DNA of 64,000 nucleotides, taken from the NCBI GenBank assembly GCA_026545765.1, contig CM048840.1, positions 89,866,877-89,930,876 of the forward strand, given 5' to 3'. A program made the position numbers and the translations under genes. Below, piece by piece: positions 58,226 through 64,000 of this stretch (positions within the stretch are counted from its first letter, which is position 1; each line of letters opens with the position of its first letter). The notes beneath the pieces are model-generated. The model was not told the origin of the DNA. It saw only the letters and a list, made by a program, of their open reading frames with translations, and did not search any database. This DNA comes from Plantago major (lineage: Eukaryota; Streptophyta; Magnoliopsida; Lamiales; Plantaginaceae).

Positions 58226-61085
58226 CTATGGATCAGTCTGCAAATTTCCTATCTCCAAACCTTTTGATGTCATCAGAATAATCATAGAGAAGAGTTCTGA
58301 CGAGCATCTCTGTGTCTCTGGCAAATCCACAGACCTATTTGTAGGTTTTGGTAGGATTTTTCTGATATCTGAAAGCTTGACCCATAGGTACTTTCCCCAC
58401 TTCCAGGCATGCTCTATTCTGATATCTGAAAGCTTGAAGTATTCGTAGATAATCTTCAGATATCTGATGTCACCCTTGTATTGATCTTCTGTCAGATAGA
58501 ACGACTCATAGGGTTCCACAGCAAGTCTTGGTCTTGTGCCTGTTCCTGTGATATTCAGAATTTTGTGCACATCATCTGGCTTTCCATATGGACAATCGTC
58601 AGAGAGGTCCTTCTTCATGGCTTCAGTTCTCTTGACAACTTCAAAATCCAACCATGCTTTGATGTGATTGGTGTTGATCAAGGTAGGTTTATCCTTTCTC
58701 CATGCCATGAGTTGTTTATGGATTGGTTTTGGAAATCTTGAATTTACCAATAGATGCTTCAGTTCCAGAATCCAATAGCCATTCTTTTGATTGATCCACA
58801 TGTAGACAGAGGAATCATTGTCATACTTCACATACTCTATTTTGGCTTCTTCCGGCCTGAGTGGAAGTTGACTTTGTCTTTGCTCAGCTCTCAGTCTGTT
58901 CCTTTTCTGTCTTGAATTCTCTTTGGGGTTGTTGCTTGAAGAACCACCACCCTGGATAGACTTGCTATTTCCAGAGGGAGTTTTAGCTGCCAAAGGCTTT
59001 GCAGCTATGGGCTCAGTTAGGCTTTCAATTTTCCTTTTTCTGTGAAGAGGAGCTTCATCTACATCAGTCTCTTCATCATCATCAAGATTTGATCTTGTGA
59101 GAGTTTCACAGCCTTCTTCATTGCCCAGGGACTTGATTTGACCTTCTTCTTCTTCTTCAGAAGATTCATCAATCCCTCTAACTTGTCTTCTCCTTGGAGC
59201 CTTGGTACTCCTTGGAGGTTTCTGTGCCATGGCCCTTGTTACCATTTTGGTTCCTTGATGGGTTTCGAAGCGGCTACTATTTGCAAAGACTTGGCTTGAG
59301 GAGGGTTCATTGATTACGAGTGGTGGTGGAAGTTTTTCTTCTTCCTTTCTGAGCCGCACTAGCTCCAGATTTCTTCTTGTTTTCATCTCCTTCTTCCCAT
59401 TCCCCCTGACTTTGAGGTCCAGATTTGTACTTTCTTTCCCCCTTAGTCATTGTTGGCTGACCCAGTCTCATAATTAAGGAATCTGAGAGAGAGTCAAAGT
59501 GCCCTTGTAGATAATTATAGGCAGTGACCAACTTCTGAAGTTCGGCTTTGAGCTCCTGATTTTGCTTGATAAGTCCATTGTCCTTATCAGTGAGCTCTGC
59601 TAATGGGCCTAGGATGGCATCTGCTTTTCCAGCAGTGTAACTTGCCTCTTGAAAAGCTTTTTCAGCTAAAGACGCATTGTCGTCCCTTATCATTCCCAGA
59701 TCTTTCTGAGCAATGACCATGCTAGTTGTTCTCTGAGTGATGAGCTCAGTGAACTTTCTCATTTCAGAGGGGACGGAGGCAATTACTTCCTTGTTTTGTG
59801 AAGACATCTCCTTGTTCAGAGTAGCCAGTACTTGGTACCTGTTCATGTATTCATGGGAGTGGACGTTTGGCAGTTTGCTGAATATTGTAGGAGCAATCAA
59901 CTTCCTTTTCAAGTGAGAAACCGCTAAATGTTCATTGCGGTGTTCTGCCAAAGTCTTGTCTTCTTCATCATCTGAGTGATTAGCCCAGTGATCTTCATCC
60001 TCTTGGACATTTTCATCGATCGTATCGAGTCCAGCAACCATCTCAGAGATTGGTTTCTTTCCTTTGGAGGAGGATGGTACTTCTTTCGAAGATGATGCAG
60101 CCTTGGCATCATGCTTGATTTCAGATACTTCTTCAGTATCGAGTTCTTTGGTGATCTCTTGCACAACATCCCGTAGCTCTTTAACCTCAGAGTAAGCAAT
60201 CATTTCTTCTAAGTATAGATCTTGTAGTTGATCAATCTTATCTTTGGATTTAGCTATTTGATCTTCCAGTTGAAGATGGAGCTGTTGTTCTTCTTCTAAC
60301 AGTTGTCTGAGTTGAGCAGATCTGGTTTGAGTGTTTAGTAATTTCTGATTTGTTTCTTCAGAAAGCTCAACTACTTGTTCAATAGTAACTGCGTGTTGGT
60401 TAGAAGATGGATGAGTAGATTTCTAAGGTGATGAAGACGGAGATTTCTGTGAAGTCTTCTCAGTTTGCTTTTCAGCAGCTGAGGCATTGTTTCTCTATGA
60501 AATTCCTCCGGTCCCTGGTGCAGGGGCATCATCATCATCCTTTTTGTCATTATCATCCTTTTGGTGATGGTCAGTGGGAGGTTCATCAAAGTAATTTTCA
60601 TTCATTTCTTCCTCCTCATCATCTTCAGATACAAGATTGATCACTTCCGGGATAGTGATCTTCTGCCCATTAACTTCTTCTTGTTCAGAAGGTATAAACT
60701 GCAGAGTCTGGGGCAGGACTGGCTTGAATGCCATTTGTAATCTTGTCTGACTATCTGCCTGTTCAAAGGCATGTATCAAACTATGCGCCACTTCTCTGGA
60801 AAAGTCCTTATGTAGTAGAGTTGCAACTGTATATTGTTCTGTAGGGAACATTGCTTGGACATATGTTTCCAGGTCAAGAGCTCGTGCTCGTCTGGTTGGT
60901 TGATCAATGATTCTCAATATTTCAGAGAGATCAGAGCACCTTAACTTCTGCCATTTCTTGAAGCATTGAATATGCTTTGGCAGGGTGTGAGCTTTGAAGA
61001 AGTGAAGTAGGTCCCTTGTTTCTTCAATGGGAACCTGCTTTGCATCTGTTTGAGCCTGAAAGAAGGAGTTTTGAGTGAGTTTCAC
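58226..61085 (-). pseudogene. F ORF3, distal part
   Basis: C-terminal domain (about 58230-58810; DDVHKILNITGTGTRPRLAVE, EHAWKWGKYLWVK), basic stretch, helical segment (59460-59800), EDEDHWANHSDDEEDKT acidic motif, coiled coil (about 60180-60330), and the FKKWQKLRCSDLSEI block (about 60920-60970). The splice-acceptor-like CTTTCAG next to the GCTCAAACAGATGC start is preserved at about 61050-61062. Broken in a few places. Confidence 0.75.
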
Positions 61086-61089
61086 AACT

Positions 61090-61840
61090 TTGCATCTGTT
61101 GCAGAGATTGTAGAGGGTTTGCAGAGAATCAAGAGAAGGATTTGCTATTCTTGTGCAAGATGAAATTTCAGATTAGGCAAAAGTGATTTCATTTGCCAAA
61201 ATCCTATATATATAGCAGTTGAATCCCAACAGACAAATACATACAAATTGATTTTGTGTGTACGTATCTGTGATTTGCAAACAGGCGTGAGCAAAAGCTA
61301 GTTCGGCATTAAATGCTTAGTGGGCCATGTCTGAATTTCAACAGTCCACTATTTACTGTGAATTAATTTCCACCGTACAGATCAATCGCTTAACTTCATC
61401 AAGGGTCACCATTGTTTTTCCAGCAATGATCACAATCAGCAAGTGTAATTGTGCCCATTTAATGAGTTTTGGCGACTTGCTATCTGAATCACAATTCTGT
61501 ATGACCAAGGACACTGTTCGCATCTTAATCTGTCTTATACTTAGGATTTTTCCAAGTTTTTCATCAAGATAGAAATAATGCGAGTTTCAAGAGAGTAGTT
61601 GACTGCAGATAGTTATACTATTCTCTTTTGTGTTCCCCATTTATAGAGTGATTCAGATATCTGAGTTCCTGTCTCAAAGATCTTAAGCTATCTTTTTGCT
61701 CTTTAGCCTTTTTGACTTCTGGATACCCATTCCAGATTTCCCTTTTCTCTTTTCTGGATACCCGTTCCAGATACTTCTTCTCTGGATGCCCGTTCCAGAT
61801 ACCTCTTCTCTGGTTTCCCGTTTCAGATACCTGAACTCTT
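61090..61840 (-). other. F spacer with TATA palindrome and hairpin array
   Basis: CTATATATATAG at 61204-61215. Hairpins lie at 61660-61678 (weaker stem), 61718-61736, 61753-61771, 61781-61799 and 61809-61827. The last three show the same 28-base period as in B, and their 7-base loops read ACGGGTA, ACGGGCA and ACGGGAA in the sense direction. Confidence 0.8.
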
Positions 61841-64000
61841 TCAGTTCATTGGTAGTTCCATTAGTCCTAGACTATGTCTTAAGGCTAAGAATCTACTTTC
61901 TTGTAGTGGCTTAGTGAAGATATCTGCAAGTTGGTCTTCAGTGCCAATCTTGAGTATCTCTATATTGCCTTTTTCAACATGGTCTCTAATGAAGTGATGT
62001 CTAACATCAATGTGCTTTGTTCTGGCATGAAATTTAGGATTCTGTGTAATCGCAATAGCACTTGTGTTGTCACAGAAAATGGGAGTTTTCTTCTCATCGA
62101 GGCATTGAAGGCATTTCACTATTTCCGCCAGGATTAAAAGAGTAAGTACTTTAGGAATGATACAAGAAAGTATCTAGAGAGAAAGATTCTACATGAAGTA
62201 GTTGTCCATTATTTGCCTTTTTTTTTACAATTTGTGTTGCACAACAACCAGCAGCAATATATTCAGCCTCTGTGGTAGAAGTTGCAATTGAGTTTTGCTT
62301 CTTGCTAAACCATGAGATAAGTCTAGTACCCAGAAACTGACAAGTTCCTGAGGTGCTTTTCCTATCAAGCAGTGATCCAGCATAATCAGCGTCTGAGTAC
62401 CCAGCTAAACTCAATCCACTTTCTTTAGGATACCACAATCCTACATCTACTGTACCCTTTACATACCTTAATATTTTCATAGCAATGTTGTAGTGTGTTT
62501 GCATTGGATTTGTCTGAAATCTAGCACATACTCCAACGGCATATTGAATATCAGGTCTACTTGCAGTGAGGTAAAGTAGTGAACCTATCAATTTCCTATA
62601 CTTATGTTCTTCAACACTCTTATCTGATTCAGTATAGGTCATTTTGGTTCCAATGCTCATAGGTATCTTAGCATTCTTTTCAGAAGGCTTAAGATTGAAT
62701 TTTGTGAGCATATCTTTTGCATACTTTGTTTGACTAATGAATATTCCATCATTGAGTTGCTTGACTTGCAATCCTAGGAAATAATTCATTTCTCCCATCA
62801 TGCTCATCTCAAACTTGCTTTTCATGAGATTTGCAAAGTCATTACAAAGTTGCTTGTCCTTAGATCCAAATATGATGTCATCAACATATACTTGAACTAA
62901 GAGTAGTTTCCCATCATGATTTAAGGTAAATAAAGTTTTATCAACTTCACCTTTCTTGAAACCAATTTTCAGAAGGTACTTGGCCAAAGTGTCATATCAT
63001 GCTCTTGGAGCCTGTTTGATCCATCTGAGCTTTATGGTTTATAGACCATTCTACTTTCTGAGGAAACTTCAAAGCCAGGTGGTTGCTCAACATAAACTTC
63101 TTCTGCAAGTTCACCGTTTAGGAATGCACTTTTGACATCCATCTGATAAACTTTGAAATCATTATGAGCTGCAAAGGCTAGAAAGAGTCTTATTGCATCC
63201 AATCTGGCAACTGGTGCATATGACTCGTCAAAATCTAAGCCTTCAGTCTGAGTAAATCCCTTGGCAACCAATCTTGCTTTGTTTCTGGTTATTTCACCAG
63301 ATTCATTCATCTTGTTTCTGAAAACCCATTTAGTTCCAATCACAGATATTCCTTCTATAAATGGAACTAGTTTCCAGACTTTGTTTCTCTCAAATTGATC
63401 CAACTCTTCTTGCATTGCAGAGATCCAGTCTTGGTCTCCTAATGCTTCTTCAATATTTTTTGGTTCAATATTCGAGATGAAACATCCAAAGAGAGAGTTA
63501 GCATTTTCAGCTATTGCTCTCCTAGTCCTAACACCTGATTAATCGGTCCAATTATATCCTTTGTAGGATGATCTTTGATCCATTTCATCATAGGTTTAGT
63601 GTTGGTAGGATCAATATCCAGGTGATCTGAATGTGAATCACTAAGATTTTGATTTGATACTTTTTCAGTATCTGAGATATCTGACATATGAGAAATCTCA
63701 TGGATATCTGACACTTTTTCAGTGTTAGAGATATCTGAGACATGCATTTCAGCATTCTTATTTTCAGATACCTCTTCATGATGAAGGTTCTCAGTAACCT
63801 GTTCCATTTCTGGAAAACTCATAGGAAATTCCTCATCATGTTTGTGAGTCATCTTGTTGTTACTAGGCTTTTCAAGCTTTTCTACGTCAGAGTCATCCTC
63901 ACTTTCCATAATGATGTTTTTCCTTTCTGAGGATTCTTCTTTAGGATCCCTCAGTAATAGTTCTTTGAACCTTTCTGAGAGTTCATCAATAGGAGGTGTT
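61841..64000 (-). pseudogene. F pol region (RNase H to integrase linker), continues beyond the window
   Basis: RNase H end DIFTKPLQESRFLALRHSLGL near 61860-61930 and HIDVRHHFIRDHVEKGNIE near 61960-62020, with STTEAEYIAAG near 62250. Reverse transcriptase carries YVDDIIFGSKD near 62870 and [11 protein letters not shown] near 63120. The acidic linker has repeated SDISDTEKVS and MSDISDTEK strings (63590-63760). Highly similar to B. Broken in a few places. Confidence 0.85.

Larger units (their letters stand above)
57184..64000 (-). mobile_element. Element F: relative of B, minus strand, continues past the window
   Basis: Partial 3' LTR (57184-57846) of the B subtype, polypurine tract, distal ORF3 (58226-61085), spacer with TATA palindrome and hairpins (61090-61840), and pol from RNase H to the integrase C-terminal linker up to the window end. 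The ORF3 region is shorter than in B. Protein text is very close to B, so F may be the most recent relative of B here. Broken, with several breaks. Confidence 0.8.

Overview
The window looks like nuclear DNA of a flowering plant, most likely a eudicot. It is AT-rich, shows plant-type splice signals and microsatellites, carries a piece of a plant F-box gene (At1g67623-like family), and is otherwise almost entirely plant LTR retrotransposons stacked inside one another. I cannot name the species. No tRNA, rRNA, CRISPR or bacterial-type operon is visible.

Layout. 1-1370 is host-like DNA with a decayed or mis-framed F-box gene on the minus strand. 1371-2628 is an LTR-like stretch of uncertain family ending in a TTC microsatellite. 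2629-11264 is an old Ty3/Gypsy element of Athila type (here G1), with an env-position ORF but no visible gag-pol, carrying a minus-strand LINE ORF1 copy at about 4859-6560. From 11265 a Ty1/Copia element (A, plus strand) begins. It is interrupted at 12558-28679 by a 16.1-kb Copia element (B, plus strand, perfect 5-bp TTATT target duplication), resumes at 28680-30044, and is interrupted again by minus-strand relatives of B. Element C (30045-34962) is itself interrupted by D (34963-57183). D contains a solo LTR (40429-42122, perfect GACTT duplication) and a second Athila-type element, E (43665-52352, minus strand). A further minus-strand relative, F, runs from 57184 past the end of the window. 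The missing far ends of A, C, D and F should lie beyond base 64000.

B, C, D and F belong to one Sirevirus-like Copia family: gag with a CCHC knuckle and long coiled coil, then protease, integrase, reverse transcriptase and RNase H. They also carry a very long extra gene (ORF3) downstream of pol that I do not recognise. ORF3 is preceded by a tandem array of RNA-type hairpins directly after pol and by an identical 12-bp TATA palindrome in three copies. Its middle consists of short in-phase exon-like modules separated by 76-87-bp introns. ORF3 and its flanking signals are the part of the window most likely to be undescribed. All retroelements here are fossils with multiple breaks.
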